Part shown: in pieces, positions 7,708 to 16,051 of the stretch
Position numbering within the stretch: the stretch's first letter is position 1
Layout of the letters: every line of letters begins with the position of its first letter
Assembly: GCA_035696365.1 (NCBI GenBank)
Contig: DASRQS010000077.1
Span: 8,551-72,550, forward strand
Direction: 5' to 3'
Origin: JALYLC01 sp035696365
Lineage (GTDB): Bacteria > Actinomycetota > Thermoleophilia > Gaiellales > JALYLC01
DNA: 64,000 nt
Position numbers and translations under genes: made by a program
The notes under the pieces: generated by a model
The model's database searches: none
What the model saw: only the letters and a program-made list of their open reading frames with translations
Told to the model about the DNA's origin: nothing

Positions 7708-8586
7708 TTACGGCGCGACGCGGGCGAGCGCGCGCTCGCACAGCACGCCGGCCAGCTCGCGCTTCCAGCCCGTCTGCTCGAGGCCGGGCAGTCCGCCGAG
7801 CGGATCGGCGGGGTCGAGCAGCCGCGGCTCGTTCGTGAGGCCGATGGCGGCAATCCGCAGCGTGTCGCCGAAGCGGGCCGCGGCGATGCCGGTCAGCGCG
7901 AACGACCACGCGGCGCGCTCGCCCGCGCGCTCGTACGCAGAGGCGTCCGGTGGCGCAGGCAGCTCGACGGCGGTGATCAGCTCGCCGCGCGCCAGTTGCA
8001 CCGACGAGCGGTGATCCTCTCGCGGGCGCCCGTAGAGATCGGCGATCGGCACCGTCCGCTCGCCGCCCGATCCCTGGACGCGCACCTGCGCGTCGAGCGC
8101 GAGCAGCGCACCGGCGAGATCCGAGGGCGCCACCGAGATGCAGTCGCCGGCCTCGAGGCCGTGCTTGCGGTGATCGCCGATCTGCGCGTAACAGGTGTCG
8201 CCGCCCGCCAGCCAGCAGGTCAGATCGGGGTGCCGGAAGTACCAGCAGCGCACGTGCTGTGCCAGGTTGCCGGCCACCGTGCCCTGATTGCGCAACTGCG
8301 GAGACGCCGCTCCCTGCGCCGCCTGCGCGAGCGCGGCATAGCCCTCGGCCACCCGTGCGTCGCCGGCCACGTCGGCGACGCGTGTCGCCGCGCCGATCAC
8401 GAGGCCGTCGCCGTTCTGCTCGATGGCGTCGCCGAGCAGCGCGCGCACGTCGACGAGCGTGCCGGCGGCCTTGCCGCGCGACTGCAACGGGATCAGATCG
8501 GTGCCGCCGGCGAGCGCATGCGCGTCCGGCGCACCGAGCAACTCCAGCGCCTCGTCGAGCGAGGCAGGGCGGACGTAGGCGCTCAT
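7708..8586 (-). CDS. Molybdenum hydroxylase FAD-binding medium subunit with Cys-rich loop
   Basis: A 292-residue subunit of a xanthine-dehydrogenase-family enzyme. FAD motifs are AGGTDLIP (26-33) and the SPQLRNQGTVAGNL pyrophosphate loop (95-108). Between the two halves is a loop with C114, C124 and C132 (RCWYF, LTCW, DTCY). In E. coli PaoB/YagS an equivalent loop carries an extra [4Fe-4S] cluster (family knowledge); three cysteines are visible here, so a cluster is possible but not proven. The ATG overlaps the end of the large subunit gene. Electrons would pass from the Mo site through [2Fe-2S] centres to this FAD. Confidence 0.92.
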   Translation of the reverse strand: MSAYVRPASLDEALELLGAPDAHALAGGTDLIPLQSRGKAAGTLVDVRALLGDAIEQNGDGLVIGAATRVADVAGDARVAEGYAALAQAAQGAASPQLRNQGTVAGNLAQHVRCWYFRHPDLTCWLAGGDTCYAQIGDHRKHGLEAGDCISVAPSDLAGALLALDAQVRVQGSGGERTVPIADLYGRPREDHRSSVQLARGELITAVELPAPPDASAYERAGERAAWSFALTGIAAARFGDTLRIAAIGLTNEPRLLDPADPLGGLPGLEQTGWKRELAGVLCERALARVAP

Positions 8587-10838
8587 CCTCTGCGTGCCTC
8601 GAGGAAGCGGTGGCGCGTGATCGGGGAGTGGCGTACGCGCACGCCCGTCGCGTGGTAGACGGCGTTCGCGATCGCCGGTGCGGTGGGCACGATGGGCGGC
8701 TCGCCAAGGCCCTTGAGACCGAGCGTGGAGGCGTGCGGGTCGGGGCGGTCGATGAACTCGACGACGATCTCGGGACAGTCGGCGTGGGTCGGCAGCTTGT
8801 AGTCCTCGAGGTTGCCGTTGACGACCGTGCCCGTCGTCGGATCGATCACGCGCTCCTCCATGAGCGCGAAGCCGAGGCCCTGCAGGACGCCGCCCTCAAC
8901 CTGGCTGCGCGCCTGCAGCGGCGCGATCACGCGGCCGATGTCGTGCACGGCGATGATGCGCTCGACCGTGATCTCACCCGTCGCCACGTCAACGGCGACC
9001 TGGGCGATCTGGCAGCCGAACGTGTTGACGCGCATGCCGTCGGGGTTCGGGCCCCGCGATCCCGTGCCGACGAGCTGCGCCTTGCCGAGCTTGCCCGTGA
9101 CCTCGACAATCGGCTCGCGCAGGCCGCCGTCCAGGGAGACGAACGCGCCGTCGACGATCTGCAGGTCGTCCGGCGAGACCTCGAAGACGTCGCCGGCGAG
9201 CTCGAGCAGCTTGCTGCGCAGGTCGAAGGCGGCCGAGCGGACGGCGGGCGCGACGGAGGGCATCGTCTGCGATCCGCCCGAGACGGGTGCATAGACGCCG
9301 TAGCGCGTCGAACCGACCTCGACGCGGACGCGGTCGAGCGGCAGTCCCAGCTCCTCGGCGGCGACCTGCGCGAACGCCGTCGTCACGCCCGTGCCGATGT
9401 CCTGCGCGCCTGTGACGACGGTCACGACGCCGTCGTGGCCCATGCGCACGAGCGCGTGCGCGGGCGGACCCCCGCCGCCCCACCAGATCTGGCAAGCGGC
9501 GCCAAGCCCGCGCTCGCGGCCGTCGGGGTGCTCGCGATCGCGCAGCGCGTCGCGCTCGTCCCACCCGGCCAGCTCGGCGGCGCGGTCGATGCAGGCCTCG
9601 AGGTTCTTGGCGGTGTAGGGCAGGCCGCTGACCTGATCGATATCGACGTCGTTGGCCCGGCGCAGGTCGAGCGGATCGAGCGAGAGCGCCGCGGCGAGCT
9701 CGTCGAGCGCGCTCTCGTAGCCGAACGTCCCCTCCATGATGCCGGGCGCGCGGAACGCGTTCGAGGGCTCCACGTCGAGCAGCAGCGGGATCGCCTGCGC
9801 GCGCACGTTGGCGCAGCGGTAGAGCGTGCGGGCGGGAGTCGTCGTGGGATCGACCCAGCCGCGCATCGGGTTGACCACGACCGAGGTGACCTCGATCGCA
9901 GTCAGCGTCCCGTCGCGGCGTGCGCCGATGCGGTAGGTCTGCTGGTGGGTCTGCGAGCGGTGGCCGGCCGCGACGCCCTCGGCGCGGCGGTCGTTGAAGA
10001 CGCGCACGGCGCGCCCCGCGGCGGCGCGGGAGAGGTAGGCCGCGATCATGCCCTCGGTGGTGGCGCCCTGCTTGGCGCCGAAGCCGCCGCCCATGAACTC
10101 GCAGGTGACGTGTACGCGGTCGGGATCGAGCTCGAAGGCCCGGGCGAACTCGGCGCGCGCGTCCCAGATGCCCTGGGTGGAGACGAAAGCGTGCAGCTCG
10201 TCGCCCAGCCACTGCGCGACGCCGCAGTGCGGCTCGAGCGCGTGGTGCACCTGCGCCGACGTGGCGTAGTCGGCCTCGACGATGACATCCGCCTCGGCCA
10301 TGCCGGCCTCGACGTTGCCGGTCTCGTTCTCGACCGGATCCTCCTGCAGCCGCTGCTCGGCAAGCGCCTGCGCCGGATCGGTCACGAAGCCGAGCACGGT
10401 CCAGCGGGCAGCCAGCGCCTCGAGGCCGGCGCGCGCCGCCTCCGCCGTCTCGCAGGCCAGGGCCGCGACCGGCGCACCGGCGTACGACGGCTCGCTCTTG
10501 AAGATCGGGTTGCGGCCCTGCTTGACGTCCAAGTCCGCCGGGGAGAGCACGGCCAGCACGCCGGGCACGGCGAGCGCGGCCTCGACGTCGAGCTCGACCG
10601 TCGCGTGCGCGTGCGGCGAGCGCAGGATGACGCCCTGCAGCATGCCTGGCAGCGCGACGTCGGAGACGTAGCGCGCGGCGCCCGAGACGCGGCGCGGCCC
10701 GGTGAGGCGGGCGACGCGCTTCCCGGCGACGCGGAGCTCGCGCCCGTCCTCCCAGGCCGGCGGCTCCTCCTCGACCAGCACCCAGCGCTCCTCGAAGCGG
10801 CCCTCCATCTCGACCGTCGTCTTCTGCAGCTTGGCCAT
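8583..10838 (-). CDS. Molybdenum hydroxylase large (molybdopterin-binding) subunit
   Basis: A 751-residue catalytic subunit of the xanthine dehydrogenase/aldehyde oxidase family. Visible landmarks are the entry motif GAARYVSDVALPGMLQG, the GGGFGAKQG molybdopterin loop, the active-site stretch NAFRAPGIMEG, GSQTMPSVAPA, and the C-terminal catalytic KGLGEPPIVPTAPAIANAV, where the Glu of GEP/GE is the base. The substrate class cannot be read from the sequence: the active site is not of the CO dehydrogenase type (no AYRGAGR or AYxCSFR). Its start overlaps the stop of the [2Fe-2S] gene by one base. The gene order small-large-medium subunit is the less common arrangement seen with purine or aldehyde oxidoreductases. 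Confidence 0.93.
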   Translation of the reverse strand: MAKLQKTTVEMEGRFEERWVLVEEEPPAWEDGRELRVAGKRVARLTGPRRVSGAARYVSDVALPGMLQGVILRSPHAHATVELDVEAALAVPGVLAVLSPADLDVKQGRNPIFKSEPSYAGAPVAALACETAEAARAGLEALAARWTVLGFVTDPAQALAEQRLQEDPVENETGNVEAGMAEADVIVEADYATSAQVHHALEPHCGVAQWLGDELHAFVSTQGIWDARAEFARAFELDPDRVHVTCEFMGGGFGAKQGATTEGMIAAYLSRAAAGRAVRVFNDRRAEGVAAGHRSQTHQQTYRIGARRDGTLTAIEVTSVVVNPMRGWVDPTTTPARTLYRCANVRAQAIPLLLDVEPSNAFRAPGIMEGTFGYESALDELAAALSLDPLDLRRANDVDIDQVSGLPYTAKNLEACIDRAAELAGWDERDALRDREHPDGRERGLGAACQIWWGGGGPPAHALVRMGHDGVVTVVTGAQDIGTGVTTAFAQVAAEELGLPLDRVRVEVGSTRYGVYAPVSGGSQTMPSVAPAVRSAAFDLRSKLLELAGDVFEVSPDDLQIVDGAFVSLDGGLREPIVEVTGKLGKAQLVGTGSRGPNPDGMRVNTFGCQIAQVAVDVATGEITVERIIAVHDIGRVIAPLQARSQVEGGVLQGLGFALMEERVIDPTTGTVVNGNLEDYKLPTHADCPEIVVEFIDRPDPHASTLGLKGLGEPPIVPTAPAIANAVYHATGVRVRHSPITRHRFLEARRG

Positions 10839-11308
10839 CAGCCTCCCGCCAGCTCGTCGGCGGCGCGCAGTACCGCGCGCTCGATGCCCGGGTAGGCGCC
10901 GCAGCGGCAGAGATTGCCGCTCATGGCCGCCCGCACCTGCTCGCTCGTCGGCCGCGGCGTCGCGGCCAGCAGCGCCGTGGCGGAGACGACCTGCCCGGCG
11001 GTGCAGAACCCGCACTGCAGCGCATCCTCCTCGACGAACGCCCGCTGGAGGGGCGACAGCGCGCCCTCGGCGCCGAGACCCTCGATCGTGGTCACGTCGC
11101 AGCCTTCGGCCTGCTCGGCGCGCAGGATGCACGAGAGCACCGCGCGCCCGTCGACCAGCACGGTGCAGGCGCCGCAGGTGCCCTCGGCACAGGCGATCTT
11201 GGTTCCCGTGAGCCCGACCTGCTCGCGCAGCAACTCGGCCAGCGTCGCGCCGGCGGGGACGCTGGTGTGCCGCTGCCGGCCGTTCAGGGTCAGCGTGATC
11301 TCGCTCAT
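10838..11308 (-). CDS. Molybdenum hydroxylase [2Fe-2S] small subunit
   Basis: A 156-residue electron-transfer subunit with two [2Fe-2S] clusters. The plant-ferredoxin-like domain has CAEGTCGACTVLVDG plus a later Cys (SCIL); the helical domain has CGFCTAGQ and NLCRCGAYPGIERAV. This is the complete eight-cysteine set expected. No Tat signal is present, so the enzyme should be cytoplasmic. The ATG at 11308 overlaps the stop of the upstream amidohydrolase gene (ATGA), and its own stop overlaps the large subunit start, so the enzyme genes are fully coupled to the amidohydrolase. Confidence 0.95.
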   Translation of the reverse strand: MSEITLTLNGRQRHTSVPAGATLAELLREQVGLTGTKIACAEGTCGACTVLVDGRAVLSCILRAEQAEGCDVTTIEGLGAEGALSPLQRAFVEEDALQCGFCTAGQVVSATALLAATPRPTSEQVRAAMSGNLCRCGAYPGIERAVLRAADELAGG

Positions 11309-12450
11309 GCGAACACCGCATCGGCCAGGGAGGCGTTGAGCAGCCGCCAGATGCGACCCCGCCCGACGAAATCGGGCGGGCTGCCGGGGACGACGGTCGC
11401 GGCCCACTGCGCCCAGATGGCAGCGGTGCAGCGCACTGCCTCGGCCTGATCCTCGAGGCCCTCCTCCTGCAACGCGGCCTCCGCGAGGCCGAGATATCCG
11501 ACGCTCTCGGGCATGCCCATCCAGAGTAGCGGCGTCGCCGAGGCCAGATAGAAGCTCGCGCGGACGCGCGCGTACGAGGAGTGAAAGTCGACCGGGGCGA
11601 GCGGCGCCGAGCGCCGCTCGGGCCGCTTCCCCTCGAGCAGCCCGCGCGCCGTGCCGGCCAGCATTCCGCGCAGGATGTCGTCGTCGGCGCCGCTCATGCG
11701 AGCCGCGCGCACGAACAGGTTGAGCGCGGCCAGCGGCTCGCCGTAGGGGATGTCGGAGGCCCACAGGAGCTGCTCCGGCGGCACGAGCGAGAGCAGGTTG
11801 AGCTGGTCGACCGGAGCCCAGGTCGAGCTGTCGAAGAAGATGTTCTCCACGCTCCGCGCGAGCCGGCCGATGCCCGCCTGCGCCACGATCGCCGCGTGGG
11901 CGAGGATCAGCGAGGCGCCCGGATGGCGCTCGGCCACGTGTCCCAGCTCGAGCGGCATGCCGGGCGGCAGGCCTCTGCCGGCGTGGATCAGCACGGGTAG
12001 CCGCCGCTCGTCGGCCAGGGCGAACACGGCCTCGAGCGCAGGGTCGTTGACGCGGAAAGCCTGGGCTCGCGGGTGCAGCTTGATGCCGCGGGCGCCGCGG
12101 TCGAGGCAGCGCACGGCCTCCCCCAGCGGATCCTCGCCGAGGCTGAGCCGGACGAACGGGAAGAGGCGGTCGGGCGCCTGGGACGCCCATTCCAGCACGC
12201 GGTCGTTGGGCGCGCGGTAGGCGGGCTCGCGGTCGGGCTCGTTGAGCGCGAAGACGTTCGCGCCGCTCACGCCCGCGGCGTCCATGATGCGCAGGTGGTG
12301 CTCCAGCGTGAGCTGGTGACCGTCCTCGTCGAGCCCGAGATGCGTGTGCGCGTCGAACGGAGCACAGCCCGGGGGCAGGAGCGCGGCGACGCGCTCAGCC
12401 TGCCCCGCCAGCAGCTCCTCAGCACGCTCGATGAGGGCCGCCTCGGACAC
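11305..12450 (-). CDS. Amidohydrolase family (TIM-barrel) protein
   Basis: A 381-residue amidohydrolase-2 type barrel from GTG 12450. Metal-ligand landmarks are FDAHTHLGLDEDG after the first strand, GIKLHPRAQAF, LPVLIHAGRG, LILAHAAI and FDSSTW. ATG 12477 is possible but would overlap the divergent gene start at 12476, so I prefer the GTG. It is the first gene of the Mo hydroxylase operon and overlaps the [2Fe-2S] gene by 4 bases. Family members hydrolyse or decarboxylate cyclic acids and amides. In this setting it could open a ring after hydroxylation; the substrate is unknown. The last 110 residues form an additional helical part. Confidence 0.82.
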   Translation of the reverse strand: MSEAALIERAEELLAGQAERVAALLPPGCAPFDAHTHLGLDEDGHQLTLEHHLRIMDAAGVSGANVFALNEPDREPAYRAPNDRVLEWASQAPDRLFPFVRLSLGEDPLGEAVRCLDRGARGIKLHPRAQAFRVNDPALEAVFALADERRLPVLIHAGRGLPPGMPLELGHVAERHPGASLILAHAAIVAQAGIGRLARSVENIFFDSSTWAPVDQLNLLSLVPPEQLLWASDIPYGEPLAALNLFVRAARMSGADDDILRGMLAGTARGLLEGKRPERRSAPLAPVDFHSSYARVRASFYLASATPLLWMGMPESVGYLGLAEAALQEEGLEDQAEAVRCTAAIWAQWAATVVPGSPPDFVGRGRIWRLLNASLADAVFA

Positions 12451-12463
12451 CGACTGGAGCCTA

Positions 12464-12475
12464 TACGCTCCCCGC
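12464..12475 (+). promoter_or_regulatory. -10 box and 6-base spacer: leaderless start of the TPP enzyme gene
   Basis: TACGCT at 12464-12469 is followed by six bases and then ATG 12476. A transcript starting about 7 bases after the -10 box would begin at the start codon. No Shine-Dalgarno site is present. The divergent amidohydrolase GTG starts only 25 bases away, so the two promoters must overlap. Confidence 0.6.
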
Positions 12476-14110
12476 ATGGCCGAAGCCACGCCAGTTGGGG
12501 CCGAAACGCGCACGCCGGCGGTGACGCGCGCCCCGAGCTGCGGGGAGGCGGTCGTCCGTCTCCTGGAGCAGTACGACGTCGACACCGTGTTCGGCATCCC
12601 CGGCGTCCACACGCTCGAGATCTACCGCGGCCTCGCCGCCTCCGAGATCCGCCACATCTCGCCGCGTCACGAGCAGGGCGCGGCATTCATGGCGGACGGC
12701 TATGCACGCGTCGCCGGCAAGCCCGGCGTGTGCACGCTGATCACGGGCGCCGGTCTGACGAACGCCGCCACGCCGATCGCCGGCGCCTACCACGACTCCA
12801 TCCCGCTGCTCGTGATCTCGAGCGCGACTGCGTGCGCAGACAACGGCCGGGGGCACGGCACGCTGCACGACCTGCCCGACCAGCGCGCGTTCATGGCCAC
12901 GATCACGGGCCAGTCGATCGAGGTGCGTGATCCCGCCGAGCTTCCCGAGGCGTTCGCGCGCGCCTTCGAGGTCTTCGAGTCGCGCCGCCCGCGGCCGGTG
13001 CACATCGGCATTCCGATCGACGTGCTCGACCTGCCCGGATCGGCCTGGGAGCGGCTGCCCGCGCGCGGCGCCCTCCCGCTCGCCGATCGCTCCGACATCG
13101 AGCGCGCCGTCGAACTGCTGGCCTCGGCCGAGCACCCCATGCTGCTGCTCGGCGGCGGCGCCGCGGCCGCCGGGGCCGAGGCGGCCGCCGTGGCCGAGCG
13201 CCTCGGGGCACCGGTCGGGCTAACGGTCAACGCCAAGGGCGTGCTGCCCGACAGCCATCCCCTGAGCCTCGGCACCACGCTCACGCTGAGGCCGGTGCAC
13301 GCCGCCTTCACCGAGGCCGACGTCGTGCTCGCGGTCGGCACCGAATTCTCCGAGACCGACTACTTCTACGCCCCCGGCGCGGCTGCGCCCGAGTTCGCCG
13401 GCGCGCTCATCCGCGTCGACATCGATCCCGACCAGCTGCAGCGGCAGCGAGCCGCCGCCATCGGGCTGCACGGCGACGCCGCCGCCACGCTCGCCGCGCT
13501 CGACGCCGGCCTGGCGGCGCGCGGGCGCGAGCGCTCCAGCGCGAGCGATCAGGCCGCCCGGCTGCGCGCAGGCCGGCGCTGGTGGCCGGGCGCCGAGGCC
13601 TTCATGCCCTTCCTGGCGGCGCTCGATCGAGGGATCCCCGAGAACGGCATCCTCGTCGCCGACTCGACGCAGCCGGCCTACGTCGCCCACCACTCCTGGC
13701 CCGGGCGCGCAGCGCGCGGGTACATCGCGCCCGGCGGCTTCGGCACGCTCGGCCCGGCCCTGCCCATGGCGATCGGGGCCCAGCTCGCGGCGCCACGGCG
13801 GCCCGTCGTGGCGCTGGCCGGCGACGGCGGCGCGCTGTTCACGATCCAGGAGCTGGCGAGCGCCGCCGACCTCGGCCTGCCGATCGCGCTCGTGATCTGG
13901 CAGAACGACGGCTACGGCGAGATGCGCGACTCGATGGACCGTATCGGGGCGCCGCGGCTGGGCACCCAGATCAGCGCGCACGACTTCGTGCTCCTGGCTG
14001 AGGGCTTCGGCTGCCGCGGCGTCCGCACCGAGTCGCTGGACGACCTTCCCGGCGCGCTGGCCGAGGCCTTCGCGGCCGACCGGCCGACGCTCATCGAGGT
14101 GTACAGCTAG
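12476..14110 (+). CDS. Thiamine pyrophosphate-dependent decarboxylase, AruI-like
   Basis: A 544-residue enzyme of the acetolactate synthase superfamily. The N-terminal PYR domain has FGIPGVHTLEIYRG and the activating Glu66 in RHEQGAAFMADGYAR; the middle domain follows; the C-terminal PP domain has GDG at about 449-451 ending in IWQNDGYGEM, the TPP-Mg motif. FGIPGVHTLE and PRHEQGA resemble 5-guanidino-2-oxopentanoate decarboxylase (AruI) of arginine transamination catabolism more than anabolic acetolactate synthase, and no small regulatory subunit gene is near. It diverges from the amidohydrolase/Mo hydroxylase operon and may feed or drain the same pathway; the actual 2-oxo acid substrate is not known. 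Confidence 0.85.
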   Translation: MAEATPVGAETRTPAVTRAPSCGEAVVRLLEQYDVDTVFGIPGVHTLEIYRGLAASEIRHISPRHEQGAAFMADGYARVAGKPGVCTLITGAGLTNAATPIAGAYHDSIPLLVISSATACADNGRGHGTLHDLPDQRAFMATITGQSIEVRDPAELPEAFARAFEVFESRRPRPVHIGIPIDVLDLPGSAWERLPARGALPLADRSDIERAVELLASAEHPMLLLGGGAAAAGAEAAAVAERLGAPVGLTVNAKGVLPDSHPLSLGTTLTLRPVHAAFTEADVVLAVGTEFSETDYFYAPGAAAPEFAGALIRVDIDPDQLQRQRAAAIGLHGDAAATLAALDAGLAARGRERSSASDQAARLRAGRRWWPGAEAFMPFLAALDRGIPENGILVADSTQPAYVAHHSWPGRAARGYIAPGGFGTLGPALPMAIGAQLAAPRRPVVALAGDGGALFTIQELASAADLGLPIALVIWQNDGYGEMRDSMDRIGAPRLGTQISAHDFVLLAEGFGCRGVRTESLDDLPGALAEAFAADRPTLIEVYS

Positions 14111-14116
14111 CACGAG

Positions 14117-14560
14117 GTGACCGATGTGAAGCCCAACCGATCCATCCCCACGAGCGGCGTCGTCCCGGTTCTGATCTACCCGGACGTGCGTGCCGCCGTC
14201 GCCTGGCTCAGCGACGCGTTCGGGTTCTCCGAGCGCGTGCAGATCGGCGAGGATCACCGCTCCCAGCTGAACGCGGGCGAGGGCGGCGCGGTGATCATCG
14301 GGGACGTCCGCCGCGACCGGAAACCCCCGCGACAGGGCGAGGTGACGCACTCGGTGCTGGTGCGCGTGGACGACGCGAAGGCCCACTGCGAGCGTGCCAG
14401 GGCGCACGGCGCGATCATCCACATGGAGCCGACGGACTTCGAGTACGGCGAGCGGCAATACGAAGCCGAGGACTTCGCGGGCCACCACTGGACGTTCTCG
14501 GAGACGCTCGAGGATGTCCACCCCGAGACCTGGGGCGGCATCCTCGTCGAGCCCGGCTAA
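14117..14560 (+). CDS. VOC (glyoxalase/bleomycin resistance) family protein
   Basis: A 147-residue single VOC-fold protein: PVLIYPDVRAAVAWLSDAFGF opens the first beta-alpha-beta-beta-beta module, with the pairing strand GEVTHSVLVRVDDAKAHCERARAHGA in the second. The PhnB-like pattern (EYGERQYEAEDFAGHHWTFSE) suits a metal-dependent or ligand-binding dioxygenase-like protein with no defined substrate. GTG 14117 lies 6 bases after the decarboxylase stop; GTG 14126 is an alternative. Probably transcribed with the decarboxylase gene. A repeat cluster follows directly downstream. Confidence 0.85.
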   Translation: MTDVKPNRSIPTSGVVPVLIYPDVRAAVAWLSDAFGFSERVQIGEDHRSQLNAGEGGAVIIGDVRRDRKPPRQGEVTHSVLVRVDDAKAHCERARAHGAIIHMEPTDFEYGERQYEAEDFAGHHWTFSETLEDVHPETWGGILVEPG

Positions 14561-14580
14561 GCGCCTGCGGCATGACCGCA

Positions 14581-14642
14581 ACACTTGGGGTCTGGCCCTT
14601 GATGTTGCGTTTACGGGACATCAAGGGTCAGACCCCAAGTGT
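14581..14642. repeat. 25-bp-arm inverted repeat, GGGTCTGACCCC palindrome family
   Basis: Arms at 14581-14605 and 14618-14642 pair at 24 of 25 positions around a 12-base loop. The core reads GGGTCTGG / TCAGACCCC. There is no T-run, so it is not a standard intrinsic terminator, although it lies after the VOC gene and ahead of the convergent M16 gene. Related cores occur at 24346-24377 and 31071-31105. Confidence 0.85.
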
Positions 14643-14693
14643 CCCGCGGCGGGCGTTTACGGGACATCAAGGGTCAGACCCCAAGTGTCCCGC
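14607..14693. repeat. 41-bp perfect direct repeat, two copies
   Basis: Copy 1 is 14607-14647 and copy 2 is 14653-14693; they are identical over 41 bases and separated by 5 bases, starting GCGTTTACGGGACATCAAGG and ending AAGTGTCCCGC. The repeated unit contains the right arm of the preceding inverted repeat, so the palindrome seems to have been extended by a tandem duplication. The rest of the 203-base gap (14561-14763) shows no gene. Confidence 0.9.
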
Positions 14694-14763
14694 GGGCGGG
14701 CGGGCGGCAGCCGCGCTCGCTCTGCGCCGAGTTCACCGACGGCAGCAGCGCCACGCACCCGAG

Positions 14764-16020
14764 CTAGCCGAGCAGCGCCTCGAAGTGCGCCTCGTCCTCG
14801 AACGGCCCGATCGCCGCGAGCCGCAGCTTCTCAGGTGCCAGCAGGTCGGCCGCGAGGCGCGAGAGGTCGTCGACCGTGACCGCGTCGAAGCCGGCCATGA
14901 TCTCGGGGATCTCGCGCGGCTCGCCCTCGAGGATCGTGCCGCGCAGGCCGAACGACGTGATCGAGCGCGGATCCTCGAGCCCGAGCACGAGCCGGCCCTT
15001 CAGCATGTTGCGCGCCTTCTCCAGCTCGTCCGCGGGCACCGGCTCGGCGGTGATGCGGCGCAACTCGGCGACGATCGTCGTGATCGCCTCGTCGGCTCGC
15101 TTGAGGTCGACCCCGGCCTGGGAGAACAGCGACCCGGCCTCGACGTACTGGCCGTGCTGGGCGCCGATGTAGTAGGCCAGCCCGCGACGCTCGCGCACCT
15201 CCGTGAAGAGGCGCGACGACATCCCGCCACCGAGCACGGCCGCGAGCACGGACGCCGCGTAGCGATCGGGATGCAGCAGCGGCAGCCCGTCGCCGCCGAC
15301 GCGGATGTGGAACGAGTCCGATTCCTTGTGATGCAGCTTGACCCGGGGGTGCGGCGCCGGCCGCCAGGGCTCGGGGTCGGCGCTCTCGCGCGCGGGCAGC
15401 GTCCCGAACAGGCCCTCCAGCGCACTGCGGGCGTCGTCCGTGACGGCCCCGCCCAGGCCGATGACGGTGCGCGTGGGCACGTACCAGCGGCCGAGGTGGT
15501 TCATGAACGTCTCGCGCGTGGCGGCGCGCACCGTCTCCGGCGTGCCGATGATGTCGCGGCCGAGCGGCGTGTCGCCGTAGCAGAGCATGTCGTAGACGCC
15601 CGGGAGATAGCTGGTCGGCGTGTCGAGGTACATGTTCATCTCCTCGACGATCACGCCCTTCTCGCGCTCGATCTCCTCGGGAGCGAAGAGCGAGTGCAGG
15701 AGCATGTCACTGAGCACGTCGATCGCGATGGGGACGTGCTCCTTCGCGCATTTCACGTAGTAGCCCGTGTACTCCTTGCCGGTGAAGGCATTGAACTCGG
15801 CGCCGATGCCGTCGATCTCGGTGGCGATGTGGCGCGCCGTCGGCCGGCGCTCCGTGCCCTTGAAGAAGAGATGCTCGGCGAAGTGCGAGATGCCGCTGGT
15901 GTCGGCGTCCTCGTAGCGCGAGCCGACGGCGTACATGACCATGACGCAGGTCGACTGCGCCTCGGCCTGCGCGGCGGTCAGCAGGCGGGTTCCGTTGGGA
16001 AATTGCTGAAGCTCGAACAC
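14764..16020 (-). CDS. M16 family zinc metallopeptidase (PqqL/MPP-beta-like)
   Basis: A 418-residue processing-type peptidase. The inverted zinc motif HFAEH (H46, E49, H50) is present, with the downstream Glu in the GAEFNAFTGKEYTGYY region. Two M16 domains of about 200 residues fill the length, as in the bacterial homologues of mitochondrial processing peptidase that lie near polynucleotide phosphorylase genes in other actinomycetes. GTG 16020 was chosen because TACGGT (16027-16032) sits 6 bases upstream, giving a leaderless start; GTG 16038 is an alternative. It is divergent from nucS across a shared palindromic promoter. No signal peptide, so it is likely cytoplasmic. Confidence 0.88.
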   Translation of the reverse strand: MFELQQFPNGTRLLTAAQAEAQSTCVMVMYAVGSRYEDADTSGISHFAEHLFFKGTERRPTARHIATEIDGIGAEFNAFTGKEYTGYYVKCAKEHVPIAIDVLSDMLLHSLFAPEEIEREKGVIVEEMNMYLDTPTSYLPGVYDMLCYGDTPLGRDIIGTPETVRAATRETFMNHLGRWYVPTRTVIGLGGAVTDDARSALEGLFGTLPARESADPEPWRPAPHPRVKLHHKESDSFHIRVGGDGLPLLHPDRYAASVLAAVLGGGMSSRLFTEVRERRGLAYYIGAQHGQYVEAGSLFSQAGVDLKRADEAITTIVAELRRITAEPVPADELEKARNMLKGRLVLGLEDPRSITSFGLRGTILEGEPREIPEIMAGFDAVTVDDLSRLAADLLAPEKLRLAAIGPFEDEAHFEALLG

Positions 16021-16026
16021 GTCTGC

Positions 16027-16044
16027 ACCGTAGTGCACTACCGT
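16027..16044. promoter_or_regulatory. Divergent promoter pair on a GTAGTGCACTAC palindrome (M16 gene / nucS)
   Basis: GTAGTGCACTAC (16030-16041) is a perfect 12-base palindrome. A -10 box for nucS, TACCGT, lies at 16039-16044 with 7 bases to GTG 16052; a -10 box for the M16 gene, TACGGT, lies on the other strand at 16032-16027 with 6 bases to GTG 16020. The two start codons are 31 bases apart, so the polymerases cannot bind together. A regulator that binds the palindrome would control both; none is identified. Confidence 0.55.
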
Positions 16045-16051
16045 GCCCGCC

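Noticed and set aside
8259..10895. Long open frame (878 codons) on the plus strand opposite the Mo hydroxylase genes
   Set aside because: It is antisense to a clear three-subunit enzyme, is Arg/Ala/Asp-rich with no domain, and arises from third-position GC bias.
12451..12477. ATG 12477 as start of the amidohydrolase
   Set aside because: It would overlap the divergent ATG at 12476; GTG 12450 keeps the conserved domain and leaves room for promoters.
14607..14693. CRISPR array
   Set aside because: Only two repeats with a 5-base gap, no spacers of 30 bases and no cas genes.
14764..16020. Fusion of M16 peptidase with a longer N terminus up to 16077
   Set aside because: The extra residues lie over the nucS promoter and coding start and have no similarity to M16 proteins.
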